This document shows positions 25,172 through 37,387 of a stretch of 47,975 nt of DNA, piece by piece; within the stretch, counting starts at the first letter, position 1, and each line of letters starts with the position of its first letter. The stretch is from the NCBI GenBank assembly GCA_001655205.1, contig LPNZ01007145.1, forward strand, positions 1 through 47,975, read 5' to 3'. The stretch is from Lenisia limosa. Taxonomy: Eukaryota; Breviatea. The notes under the pieces are model-generated. The model saw nothing but the letters and a program-made list of their open reading frames with translations. It was not told the DNA's origin and ran no database searches. The position numbers and the translations under genes are program-made.

Positions 25172-28100
25172 TTACGGTCTTGACCCAGACCTGCTGTGGC
25201 ACAAAAGTTTTGAAGGAACGTAAATATGTGATTTTTCATGGAACCATCTTTCCCAAACGTCGTACGGCCCGAAACGCTCGTATACATTTCTCGTCACTAA
25301 ATGCTTACAGTACCAAATGCATAAATTACCAAATGACAGTTCATTCTTCAAAACCCTATTAATGAAGGCGTAGCCACTCTGTGTCAGTCTGGTGAGTCTG
25401 CCTTCATAGCATTCGATCATCTGAAATATAAGAAAGAGGAAGAAAATAAAGGTAACAAACTTTGAGGTACTCTTCAGCATCCTTTCCAGCCCCAGTCTCC
25501 TGAATGAAGGCAGCATTGCCTTTGGTGGTAACGCTGACCCAGGAAGAAACGACCCTACCCGTCAGCAGCGTGAACTATGACAACTTTCTTAGCAGCAATA
25601 GCAGCAACATTGATCTGCCACCACCGGTTGTCCTAGTCCATGTTTGTGAACAAACAGCTCAAATACCTGGGGACAATAATCGTAAAATGTGTGATAAACT
25701 CAACTTGGTCCCACAAATGAGCGCACTACATTCCCAAGTAGAGAGGCGGCTTGTAATCCTGCTGAATTAAAAAACTCTGTTGTAGTCTGCGGAGAAGATA
25801 AAAGGAAACCGGATTCATAATCCTGTTGAATAATGACATGGCAAAACAAAACAAAATAACTTCAACTAACTTACATTTGAAATGTGTGACGGTAGCAGAG
25901 ATTGCATGGTTTCAATATCGAGAATTTGGTTCCCAATCTACGAGATAAACTGTTTAGAGTAGCTTGTGTCCCGGATGAGCATCCTCCAAATTTTCATCAT
26001 TCAACTACCATGTTGGCATCGAATGTGTTATCAGTCATGATCCACGCGAGTACCTTAAGTTTCAACTCGCAATAGAATCAATTGAAAAGAGGGCATATGA
26101 TAAACAGGGTATTTTTGCCTTAATAATAGATTGCGAAAAGATTAAAAGTGAATTACAGTTGCTAACACAGCTGAAGCTGATGATAGTCTGTAAATGGGGT
26201 GAGGTTTTCAGCCTTGGCTTCCTGAAGAGATTTAACAACACAAATTTACTTGTTTAAAACGTTTAAACACAAACCTCTGCCGCTTCTACCCGTTGGATGG
26301 CGTTGTTGGGGGGGGGGGGGTTNNNNNNNNNNNNNNNNNNNNNNNNNNNNNNNNNNNNNNNNNNNNNNNNNNNNNNNNNNNNNNNNNNNNNNNNAGTGTG
26401 AAAACAAAACGATGTAATAACAGGAACAGCAAACGAAAACATCACAAGGCAACTTTACACTCATCTTGCTATTGTATAGGTAACCCTTTTACTACTTTTG
26501 GCACTCCCAGGTGACGGGCAAGGGGGCTGAGCTTCATTTTTAAACGCAAAGAGGGCAAAAATATACAAAACGCCAAAGATTCAAAGACCTAATTTTTTTT
26601 TTTTTTGGGGGGGGAGTTTTAGAACGCAAACCATGGTATTTTAAACAACTAAATTATTCCACCACCCAATAAATAAAAAAAGAAAATACCACGATTCAGA
26701 ATAAAATGTAAAGATACAAATTCATCTAATATTTACCAACCAAGTCTTTGCATATTTGTTCAAAATATCATTTTTGTTTGGAAGTAATGTTACAGCTAAA
26801 CATTCAGCGAGAAGAGATAAATCTCTTTTCAGAGCCACTGCAGCCTCTTGAAGTTTTTCTCTAAAAAATATTTTCAAATAAAGTTCCATATGGGCGTCTC
26901 TATCAATAGTGATAACACCATTCGATTAAGCAATCTTGATCACAAGCCGCAAATCAGTTAAAAACTCCTGTGGCGGTATCGAACAGAATCAAAAACCTTC
27001 AAAAATGAAGACATTATTCTGAGATTGCTTATTTATTCCACCCTAAATTAACTCACGTTTGTCAAGAGCTGCAATGATAGCTTGCACAACGTAAAATGAT
27101 GAAACGTAAAAACTCCAAAACGAAAGGGAGTTATGTAAAAGGGCAACTCTGCATTCACGCCTGGTCTGGGCCTCTCTTGGTAAATTGAGGACTATTTCAG
27201 AAGCTGATTTGAGTAAACAGCTTTCTGGTTGAACGCTGGATAGGTAAGCAAACGCACCAATTCCTTCCACATTACATCGTCCCATTCCTTCCACATGACA
27301 TGGTCCCAAAACACTTGCAAAAGAGTAAATCACAATAATTGAAAAAAGGTAAAGAAAATGTTACTGCAAGCCTCAAGGTAGCTCTTCTTCTGAGCTCTCT
27401 TCTGACTGAGGCACTAAAAGGTGATTGTACCTTTGTGGACTCTGTTCATAACAGTCAAGCGGAAGGGATCTTGACTCTGTTCATTATAGGAGGAAAAGAC
27501 CACACCTGGTAAACGAGGGACTTTCCGTGCCCAGTTGGAATGTTCAAGCAAACCGATTCCCTTCGGTTGACATGGTGCGCTGCCCTCTTTTGCTGATGGG
27601 CCAGCATTGAATGACTCAAACGTGGCATGAGCTTTGGATACTTCCACTAAGAGGGTGGAGTGCCTATCCTTTTCTAAAAAAAATTATAAGGGATGGTCCC
27701 TCTGGCTTCCATATTCTTTGACGAGTATCGGTTGTCCAAAGCCGTGATTACAGCAGCCTCAGCCCTCTTCCAGTCACGTCACTAATAGCAACCGAAATAA
27801 CAGAACAACTAGCTGCCCAGTCAAAGAAAAACATTCCCCGCACCGTGTGTTCCCAAGTAGGGTCTGGGAGTATTGGGTCCAAGTCTTTTGAGACGGAGGT
27901 AACGTATATTGGAGGAGGCAGATTGAATTTTTCGTGGAATTGCACAAACAACACCTTCGGATGAAAGAGATGTCACCTTCTTTTCCATCTTTGGTACTGA
28001 ATGGTAAGAAAAAAGCGCATTTCAGTTAAGAATTATCTTATTCCAACAAACATTTTGTATGTTACCATATGCCCAAGACCCTGATCCTTAAGATACTCCT

Positions 28101-28402
28101 CGAATTGGGCGTCTTTATTGCCCGCTTGTCTCAGAAATCTGAGGTGTAAATAAGATGAAAAGTCAAACGCCTTTTCGTCGCTTTGTCTTGCAGAAAAGAC
28201 CTGTCATTTATATTAGAAGATACCCAATATCATATCAGCTGTCGGTTACATAATAAATTAATATATACTGTATGCATTTGATAATCAAAAAAAAGCAATT
28301 CCCAAATACACCTCGTATCCCTTTCTTTATCAGTGTAATGAACAAGGGTGTGGAGGGGGTCATATGGGCAATAAATTGGTTTAAAACTTGTCGATTGGTC
28401 AT
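25172..28402 (-). CDS. Unrecognised helical protein, possibly nested in an intron of genes 4/6
   Basis: The start at 28402 gives 'MTNRQVLNQFIAHMTPSTPL'. Well-supported exons include 'DEKAFDFSSYLHLRFLRQAG' (about 28190-28070), 'RAEAAVITALDNRYSSKN' (about 27765-27700), 'EKLQEAAVALKRDLSLLAE' (about 26865-26745), 'PNNAIQRVEAAE', 'EAKAENLTPFTDYHQLQL', 'IGNQILDIETMQSLLPSH', 'TTTEFFNSAGLQAASLLGN', 'ETGAGKDAEEYLK' and 'MIECYEGRLTRLTQSGYAF'. The last exon runs through 'RNVYERFGPYDVWERWF' to a TAA at 25172-25174. In the last third GT-AG sites and phases join cleanly; joins around 27.7-28.2 kb are uncertain, with two open frames at 27850-27990. The composition is helical with no signal peptide or catalytic motif that I recognise. 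A gap at 26323-26394 hides one exon boundary. Family unknown. Confidence 0.6.
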
Positions 28403-28453
28403 TGTTATGAATTTTTGAACTGATTCTTTTGTTATTCTCAGTTCTCCCTAGCA
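28403..28453. promoter_or_regulatory. 51-base gap between divergent start codons of genes 5 and 6
   Basis: The minus-strand ATG (28402) and plus-strand ATG (28454) are separated by only 51 bases. If both starts are right, this is a very compact bidirectional promoter with overlapping 5' leaders. The plus strand here also contains acceptor-like strings (TTATTCTCAG, and TTGTCTCACAG at 28478-28488), which leaves open that the plus-strand sequence is an internal exon of a longer gene. Confidence 0.35.
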
Positions 28454-31400
28454 ATGTGGAATTGCATTTTTCTTATTGTCTCACAGGTATCTGCTGACAA
28501 GCTCAGTAACACTGATATAACTTCCATCTACAGTATGGGGAGAGGCTTTTCTATCATTGGCGGTGGAAGCACATTGTGTGATCTTGTCCACAGGGCTTTA
28601 TTTCCCTTAATGTTCACCTGGTTTCACTCTTGCGCGCGTTTACGTTGATGTAGCGGATAAGGCGGTGTACGTTGTCGGCGTCATGGAGCTTCAGGTGTTC
28701 CTCAAAGCCAGTTTAGTGAGCAGGGGGGGGGGATACTTGACCTTAATGAAACCAGGGAGTGTGTCATTGGAATTTGTATACGCCAGGTACAAATGCAATC
28801 ACTAAGTGTTAGTCATGACCAATTTTCTGAAGGGAAATATGAAGTCAAGAGAGTATATTGTATCATATACTATCATATGAGATAAAGGTATTATTCAAAG
28901 AAACGCGCTGCGGATTCCCTGTCTAACGATATAGGAAAACGGTCTCATGGCTGCGCCAGAGAAAGTGATACTGTCTGTCCTTCCTGCAACTGAGAAAACT
29001 GAGGTTAGACTTAGATCTATACATACATACATATTTATTAACCAATTTTTTGAGAAATCCATGCTTGGGACCACTTGAGAAATCCATGCTTCGTTGAGTT
29101 TTATCACAGCAGCTTGAGATTTTTACCACTTAGGAGTGTAAAGCGTGTTTGAATCAAAACTCAGTAGCTGATCGTTGGGGGGGGGGGGNNNNNNNNNNNN
29201 NNNNNNNNNNNNNNNNNNNNNNNNNNNNNNNNNNNNNNNNNNNNNNNNNNNNNNNNNNNNNNNNNNNNNNNNNNNNNTTTACATTGTAGCCAGCTTGGAC
29301 AGTGTAGGCGTTTGTACGCTGGCCTGCTCCAAAAATAAAAAATGTAAGAACGAGGCAGAAGGTGGTACGTACGTCCATATTCCGTTTGGTTTAATACTCT
29401 AGGTTTAATCTTTTACTCTTGTAATCCAATACCTCTTATAAGCGTGAATGTGTGGACATCTTCAGCCAGATACATCCTTATTTTGTATTTCTCATTGCTA
29501 TAATTATAGATGTATCATATGTACTTATAGAACATATCCACAAGTGCCTTGATTGTAATGACATCCAAGTGGGAACGTCTGCGTCTCTCATTTGGGAGTC
29601 CATATTGTCCATGTCCGTCACTGCTCTTGCCATAACAGGAGGAGAGGATGGTATGGGGGTCTCTTTACTTCGCGCAATTCAATTCCAATTGAATAATTCC
29701 AATTAACGGGGATAAGTAACGAAGATGTCATAAATGAAGGGCTGCTGAAACTAACAACCAAGGGTTCTACTATGTCAAATATCAAGCTCCCAACACTGAA
29801 GCCTTGTGGGGAGTGTGGCCATGTAGAAGAAGCGGGTTTCATTCAATGTAGCTCTGTGGCTTAAAAATGTCCCCAATATTGTATTGTGAATGTCTTCTTT
29901 TGTGGTCCTGACGCTGTAGCTCGAACGACTTTGAGATTATCAACCCGCTCGTCAACGTTACGATTATAACACAACCACAAGGAACTGCGGCCAAATCGAT
30001 CGGAAGTAACTCTGATGGCGTGGGGGGAGGGGTATCATGAGATGATATATATACTACATGTAAATATTGACATACTAATCAACTCTATCATAAACTATAT
30101 CATATGATAGAATATATACTATCTAGACATATCATAGGATATAGTATAATGCTAGACTAATACTAATGATATATTTTCTTTATAGCATCATTTCAATACC
30201 ACACCTTGTTTTTTTTTTTGTCCAAAAGAGATTCTGGCTTTTTCTTCTATAAACTGTCATTTTTACTCCGTATAGGACGGACTTGAAACTCACGTCCAAC
30301 TTGTGGCAGGGGAGAACGCCTATATGGTTCAGCCTGAAATACAGGTCTGCTGTGTATTGCCGATTCGTTGAGTAATCCTATGATCTGACGAATTAATCTA
30401 CAACCTCCCGAGATTGGATTACCTGAATTTACCGCATTATCCTCCAACTCTTGCAGGTGGTGTATGACTGGGACAAATTGGCCGCCAGGGGGAGGTCTGA
30501 TATTACACCCAACATGGTCAATCGTCAGCTTCCCGTCAGCATCGTCGTTTTGGAAATGGTATGACTACGGCTGGGTCTGTTTTGGAAATGGTGAGACTTC
30601 GGCCGGGTCTGTTTTGGAAGGCTCTGGGAATGCATGATTGTTTTGTGAATTTCCTGTTCACAATTTCAAAAGCAATTTGCTCTTTTATCTATTCATATCC
30701 CCCCTTCCATAGGAGAAAGGCAAGTGGGTGACCTCAAGCGCAACAGTAGAGTTCCAGGATGCGTACACAGACAAAAACGGCCATTTGCAATTCGCAGACT
30801 TCCGGTGTGCTGGTGATGGATGGTGATAGGAGATATTATGTACATTTGAGACGTAATAAGAAACCTATCCACATCAGGTGCCTCGAGAGAATCATTGATA
30901 CTAAAGGGTCTCCATGTAATAATGGAGTTTTTTCTGGCCTCACCCCCCACAGATTCACAAGTGGAGTCACGGGTGATTACAAACTGAAGTATGATCGATA
31001 CCACAACTTGCCTTTATCACCTGCTTATCCCATAATAACACTTACACTTCATACTATTTTTATATCATATACGTGGAAAAGGAAATGAGCTTCAATTTCC
31101 TGTTTTCAGAAGAAATAACTATTAATACCATATACTATATGCATATATGTATATATATTTGCATCATATAATGGGTTTTGTGTGCTTTTAAGCATAAAAT
31201 GATAGTTTTCATTAGATGCGATTATGTGATTGTATTAGGTACTGTATTTATTTTATAATCATAGTAATAGTCTGACATAATACCAACCTCTCAGGTTTGT
31301 TGTTGCGGGAATTGAAAGTGCTGAAACCCCTGTCATTGAGCTCTACAACCCGAACATCCCAATCCCCGTCAACTTAGGTGTGATTTCGTTAATGTTTTAC

Positions 31401-34400
31401 TGATACACCAATAGTAATAAGCAATATATTATACATAGTAAATATGAACGGCAGTTTTCACAATTCACAGGTGACGTCACCAACGCTCTCATTCTAAAAA
31501 GCATCATAAGCTTTTCTATCTTTTTTTGTAACCGAGCATTCCCAAACTACCGCTACTTCTTTGGCCTTCCAGAAATATTGGTGGTTTTTGTCTACATCGT
31601 GCTCGTGTTATTCATGTAAGCTGTGTTTTGAGGACTATTAGTTCTAAATTCAGTATCAAAGGGCAGGAGGAAATTGCAAGTTTTTGAAACCGCAAATATA
31701 AGTCACCATTTCAGCAAAAGCTACAGTGATAAGTACATGTACTTCTTCATGCACTTCTTCCTGTGTATCTGCCTGTTGATACTGCCAAGTCTTGCCTTCT
31801 CACTCTCCAAGTGGATTTGGCTCATGAAAGTTGGCCCATTTATTTCTAACATTGCTCTCCATCTATATACATGTATATTACACTATTTTACATAACTAGA
31901 CGTATCCTATGATAGAGATTGATTTTCTTATGAGCTCACTTGATATGATATTTGATTTGATGCTCTCTAGGAATACTATTCTTGCTCTTTTCCTTAACCT
32001 TGCAGGAAAAGAAGTCCTACCGAGGCTGCCTGGTGCGTAGGGCTCACTTGGGTCAAGCGTAGCATACATAGATTTTTCATATGAAGCGGGTTTTTATTGT
32101 ATTAGTCATTAACCCTTTTAATCAGCCCTTCTGTTACCCCAATTAATATGTAACCCTCCACAGTTGCAGCACCCCCCGGTCTCCCAGTTCTTTGAAATCA
32201 ACGAAACAAACGACTATCGGGTGTGGATGGCTGAGGGCGATGGGTTGATGATGAGGTCGTTGCTACCACCACTCTGTTCCAATTTGTAGAAACATTCAGT
32301 TCTATTTTTGAACCATTCTGCCCACTCTGTATTTGATACTGTATTTGTTACATCTCACCCGCCTTGTGAATCATGATTACGAAATATACAATACCCCATG
32401 GTCTTCTCCTTTTCGACATCTTTCTACTTTTCACTTGGTAGAACAAAATGTTCCTCTACCGCGACCGAAGAACCCCGGTTCCCAAGGCTCCCATCAATAT
32501 CACTCGAATCCTGATATCCAAATTTGTAGCCCCCCCTCCCTCAGGGTTTAGGAAATTCAGAATGTAAGTTTGGCACATGGGTCAACACCTTTCAATGTTT
32601 ACCCCCGAAAACAACTCCTCACCCCCAGGAACCTCCTCAAGAAACTGGGTCTTGAGAAGACCACGAGGAGAGAGGACCAGAGAATCAAACAGAGGCGCCT
32701 TGCAAATGAAAATGTTTGGGGGGCGGTAATGTTTAGGGCGGTAATTGTACATAATTACCACTTAACACTTTTTCTGGCCAAACCATTGGGCAAAATTTCA
32801 ATAGTTTTGCAAGTAAAAGTGTTGAGGGTTTGTTTTTTTTTTCTTATATTGTTTGTTTACTTAGTGTTACGACGACTTCCTGTGGCACCAGTACGTCTTA
32901 ATTTCTTGATAACAACACCTCAATATTGATAAATTATGGTTCTAACCTTACTCAGGACCCCATGCACCAAATGTGTGTTCTGACCTTACTCAGGACCCCA
33001 TGCACCAAATATGTGTTCTGACCTTACTCAAGACCCCATGTACTAAATGTGTGTTCTGACCTTACTCAGGACCCCATGCACCAAATGTGTGTTCTGACCT
33101 CACTCAGGACCCCATACACCAAATGTGTGTTCTGACCTCACTCAGGACCCCATGCACCAAATGTGTGTTCTGACCTCACTCAGGACCCCATGCACCAAAT
33201 GAACGTGTTCGCCCGGTTGTGGCTGACCCTCAGATGGTCCGTTAAGGACAAGGTCAAGGCCATTCTATGTCCTGCGGAAGAGACCCCTCCGGTAGGGTGG
33301 GGGTAGTTTGACACACAGGTATATTTGTTTGATATTTCTATGCCCATACATCACACGTTCTAATTCCCCAGACATCACACGTAAGATATCGCTACCCTCA
33401 GAAGCTACTGGTCACAATGGCTATTTCACTCTTCGTAAGGGGGGTATGAAGGCATGAATGACTTCGGCTGATACTATAATCAATATCCCTTATAAAAGCG
33501 GTGGTTTGGAGGACTTCGGCCTGGTACTCTATTTCCATGTCACACTGTCCAAAACATTCCATATCGTTATATCACTTGTAAATGCGATGGCATGACATTC
33601 TCTCATTTGACATGTTGAAATATTCCTATCTGAGCTCCCAAATCTCTTCACGTTCGTAGTTAACGGTGGTGCTGGGGATGGTTGTCTTCTGCGGTCTGGA
33701 TTGGTTCTCAATCTCAATGGAAAAGTTGGTGGGGGTAACGGGTACCTGGTTGAAAAAAGTGATCGGATTGATGCTCGAGTTACATTGAACTGAGGGCTGA
33801 ATCGGGCTTCTTTTTCAGTCTTTATATGGAGTGCAAGAAATCATACTAAAATTGCTTTATTCTTTAGTGTTCAAAGACAGTTCCGAAACAACGTTATGCT
33901 TCTCACTGTTCTAGCGCTAAATACACGGCAGTCAACTCTGCAGTGCAAACAAAGGCCTACATTAATGATAATGAGAGGCTTATTGGTGGGCTGGGATTGG
34001 TGAGGTCTCTGATCTGATAGGTGTGGACGGCTTTGCTCATATGGCTTTTTTTTTTCTCTTTGTCATTTTTGGATTATAGTCTCTCACCGCCATCTCCAGA
34101 CAACACAATCACAGCAACAAACAGTACCAATGAGAAGACTGAGTCAGCATCGGGAGTTCCAACTGAGTCTTATGTACCGCTTATGGGACAGGTCGGGTGG
34201 TGGTGAGAGTGTGGTGGTGAGAGTCGGGTGGTGGTGAGAGTTGGGTGGTGGTGAGCTTTGAGTTCATTTCCTTGATAGATTTTTTATGAATTTATTTACA
34301 ATATCCACACTTAATATGAAAAACCATTAGTACAAATCAACGCTATATACTTTCTCATGACCGTTACAGACGGCGTCCTCTCTACCAAGCATTTTAGGGG

Positions 34401-37200
34401 GCAGACAGCTGAACTCCACCACTCTACTTGCCATTGCACATGCAACTCAGCATGATGTGAGCGGTTGGGATCATCAAACTTAGATATGTGTTGGATTAAT
34501 GAAGGATATCGCATGTTGGAGTAATGGTATCCAATGATACTGGCTGGTTTTGTATTTTTGTTTTTGAGATTTTTATCTTCTCACAACGTAGTCCTCAGAC
34601 TTCCTGGATATGATTGAGGACAAAGTCATAAGAGGCATCACGTACGCCTTCATTTTCACCTCTATGGTCACCTTAGTCATTTGGTGGTTGATTCTGCGCA
34701 ATGCAAAGAGAAAGGTCCGAATTGGGGCTATCTTATCTGATCAATTTATAATTCATGTAAGACATCAGTATTTTCTTAAAATGAATAAGATGATCAACAT
34801 TACTATAACCGTGATGCTATGAACGGGTTTGACCAGTACCCTGTATTATTACTCTAACCTATTATACGATGATTTTAACGCTGTTCAGTCTATGGACCTT
34901 CGTTTGAGGAAGAAATGGTACCAAGACAGGTTGGAGAGGGGGGGGGGGGNNNNNNNNNNNNNNNNNNNNNNNNNNNNNNNNNNNNNNNNNNNNNNNNNNN
35001 NNNNNNNNNNNNNNNNNNNNNNNNNNNNNNNNNNNNNNNNTTATCTATTGAGCCTTCTCAAATGTTTCATTGACCCTCCAGAGCGCTCTTTCCACCCCAT
35101 ATTGCCCTCAAATACACAGGGTATCAATGCGGCAACATTCTCGTGTTCCAGGTGGGGTCAAGTGTCCCTGTCTCGGGGTTAATTTTGATATTTAGCTCTA
35201 TTCCCTAGGGATTATTATCCAAATTCCAAAGGTTTCAAGGCAAAATAATCTCTGAGTCAAGTAGTGTTAATGAGACTGTAGTTTCTGCTGCTCTTCGTAT
35301 CCAGCACCGTGATTCTGGCCTACCTCTTCCTTCCCGATAAGTACATCCAGGATGCAGTTGACCGGGCTAAGGACCTCATATGGCTGCTTTGTGGGGGGGA
35401 TATGAGAGGGTAGATTAGTGTGTGAAAAATAAAGGGTGACTCTGTTGATGGGGTGAACGTCCAATTATGTTCAGGGATGAATTAAACAGATTAACTGCTA
35501 ACAACTCAGTATCGCTCACGCTGCTGTACCGAATTCTCCTGTTGATACTGGGCCGCTTCATTGCATGTGACGGCCATGAACGAATCCGAAGGTAAGTATT
35601 AGGAAAATAAACCACACTTTTTAATACTCTTGATGGAGTTTAGCATGACATAATGTTGGTTTTGGGATTCGGTACGTAATATTATATCTTTGAGCTATGT
35701 ACACATAATTAAGCATAAACCCTTTCGAAACAGCTGAAAAGCACATGGCCATTCTAGTGGCCTTACCCCTCCCCCCACAGGCCGCAGCTGTACGTTATTC
35801 TCGAGTACCTTGGAGTATTCTTCAACTTGGCGGGAGGAGTGATGAAGGCCATTGTGTCGTTCATTGTCAGTTTCCTTTTCGTTCGCTGGGTTTTGCCTCT
35901 GTTTTGTTGGTTGAAGATGAGACCCAATCAACCAAATAATGTTACTCTTAGCGTTGATTTGTTTTCACCCCTCCCCCTCCTTTTAACCTGGTAGTTCTTC
36001 CTGTCATTCCCTCGATTGGACCTGCCAAAAACAACCTTCCAAACGAATGATGGTGTCCCAAAGCTTGATATGGGCTTTAAAATATGTAAGAGGATAATTT
36101 GGTACTATATTCTTGAAGCCCCGCCAAAGATTCATTAAGCATAGCTGTATATGATTTAGTCTTGGGGTTGGGGTGGCAGTATTTTGATATTTATGGAGTA
36201 CATACATGTATTTGTCCTGAGAGGCTAAGGGAATTGGTATTACGCTTTTGAGCGTATAATGAGCACAAATGAAAACTCCATGTGTCCCCGTTTGGCCAAT
36301 TGCTGACAGCCTTAGTCATGGCGCTCGTGGCTGCCCACCATCGCTACACTCACCCCATTGTGGTGTCGATTGTACACATCCTTGCCAAAGGTTGGATATG
36401 CTACGATTTAGGCTTGGGTGTAAGAGAATTTTTGGGGCTTAAAATTTTTACAGATATTCTTTCGGCTTTCCTTTTCTCATTTATTCCCATTCAATATCAT
36501 TTCTTTGTAATAGGGCATTCACTTCGGTACGAAAAAGACGGGTAAAATATATACTGCTTACCTCACCAACGTCAGAAATGTACTACGCCCGTGACTCAGG
36601 GAATGAGATGAAAAGCCTAGATTGTGACGACTCGTTCCAAAGAGCAAGGAAAAGGTGACTTGGCATGGGGGCAATTCCCTTTTCGCAAAACCTTCAGTGA
36701 AATTTCCTAATTCCCGTTATGCCTTCTTCGTCACGCCTACATCATTCAATCCCCATCGCTCACTCCCTTCCCCTCTGTTCACCCTCCAGATGGCAGAAGC
36801 TGTACACAATGGTGAGGAACCCCTCAGTTGCTGAGGCCTCGAAAACCAACATTGGCTTCACGGAGTACTGGGCCAATCCAGAGGACACCTATGGTGAGGG
36901 GACATACCAACATTTTGCTATCTCAAACAGAGGATTTGAATGGAAAATGCAGGCAGAACTGAGCTCCTCTTAATGCTAAAGCAGTTCCGTTTTCTTTTCT
37001 TTTACCCCTCTAGCTGTTGAAGAAGAACTTGCACGCATTGGCAACCATCATCGAAGGTGTCATGATGAAACAGGTATACGTCTTTGCTATTGGAAGGCAA
37101 ACACTTTCTGTCATCATCAACTAATCATCCAGATCATGAATTCACCAGCGATTTTGTGGAGTTTGAAGATGATGATAATATTAAGGTGAGGCTGGTGTGA
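28454..37200 (+). CDS. STRA6-like multi-pass membrane protein with beta-sandwich ectodomain
   Basis: STRA6 is the membrane receptor/transporter for retinol in animals. The N-terminal exons (28.5-31.4 kb) are extracellular-type sandwich segments: 'DKAVYVVGVMELQVFLK', 'PEKVILSVLPATEKTE' and 'TDKNGHLQFADFR'. From 31.5 to 36.4 kb about nine hydrophobic segments follow, with matches by eye to human STRA6 (recalled) in the same order. 'DKYMYFFMHFFLCICLLILP' corresponds to the PKIYKYYSLLASLPLL region, 'YPQKLLVTMAISL' to LPLKLVLSATLTG, 'TGYQCGNILVFQ' to SAYQTAFICLG, 'GHERIRRPQLYVILEYL' to the DGHPQLTNRRVLYAATFL stretch, and 'RWQKLYTMVRNPSV' to RWGLAYTLLHNPTL. The tail 'FTSDFVEFEDDDNIKVRLV' ends at TGA 37198-37200. 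The start 'MWNCIFLIVSQVSA' could be a signal peptide. Gaps at 29189-29277 and 34950-35040. Ligand unknown. Confidence 0.75.
30547..30622 (+). repeat. Three 32-base tandem copies over a 5' splice site
   Basis: The exon ends ...GTTTTGGAAATG|GTATGA, and the sequence GTTTTGGAAATGGT recurs at +32 (with GTGAGA) and, degenerate, at +64. Copy 2 is thus a complete alternative donor 32 bases downstream, a frame-shifting distance. Confidence 0.85.
32940..33198 (+). repeat. Seven 38-base tandem copies of a 3' splice site
   Basis: The unit contains TTCTGACCTTACTCAGGACC followed by CCATGCACCAAATG. The CTCAG acceptor string starts at 32951, 32989, 33027 (here CTCAA), 33065, 33103, 33141 and 33179, an exact 38-base period. 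The last copy is the acceptor of the exon that begins 'DPMHQMNVFARLWLTLRW'. The first 18 coding bases are therefore repeated upstream, each copy behind its own polypyrimidine-poor CTCAG. Confidence 0.95.
34192..34255 (+). repeat. GGTGGTGGTGAGA tandem repeat at a 5' splice site
   Basis: Four imperfect copies of GTCGGGTGGTGGTGAGA (one shortened) begin exactly at the end of the exon '...YVPLMGQ' in the STRA6-like gene. Each copy offers GGTGAGA donor-like strings. Confidence 0.8.
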
Positions 37201-37387
37201 CTGATCTCTTGTCGTCCTGCACTTTACACACTGACCATTCTGTAGGGTAATTCCAGAGTTTAGTTTTCTGTATTTTTGAAAGTAGTATGTTGTATAGTGT
37301 ATCAATTAAATATAGACATGTTTACCCGAACAAAGAAAAGAAACAGTAAATAGTAACCATAAGAACAAGCCAGCTCCACGCGAGGCC
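37201..37387. other. Convergent intergenic space, genes 6 and 7
   Basis: The STRA6-like stop (37198-37200, plus) and the glycosyltransferase stop (37388-37390, minus) face each other across 187 bases. No further gene is visible. AT-rich sequence near 37290-37320 is a candidate poly(A) region. Confidence 0.6.

Noticed and set aside
24877-25287. A 136-codon open frame on the minus strand
   Set aside because: It overlaps well-spliced plus-strand exons ('FLYGRLIVYGEAIAND', 'AILEGKYNMGFRFSH') and the minus-strand last exon of gene 5 in another frame. It has no motif and no splice context of its own.
29050-29091. Duplicated TTGAGAAATCCATGCTT, 25-base spacing
   Set aside because: It is a short intron-internal duplication with no splice-site overlap that I can support, so it was not counted with the splice-site duplications.
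32940-33198. CRISPR-like array (regular 38-base repeats)
   Set aside because: The copies are head-to-tail with no unique spacers, inside a eukaryotic intron, and carry a splice acceptor. It is a minisatellite.
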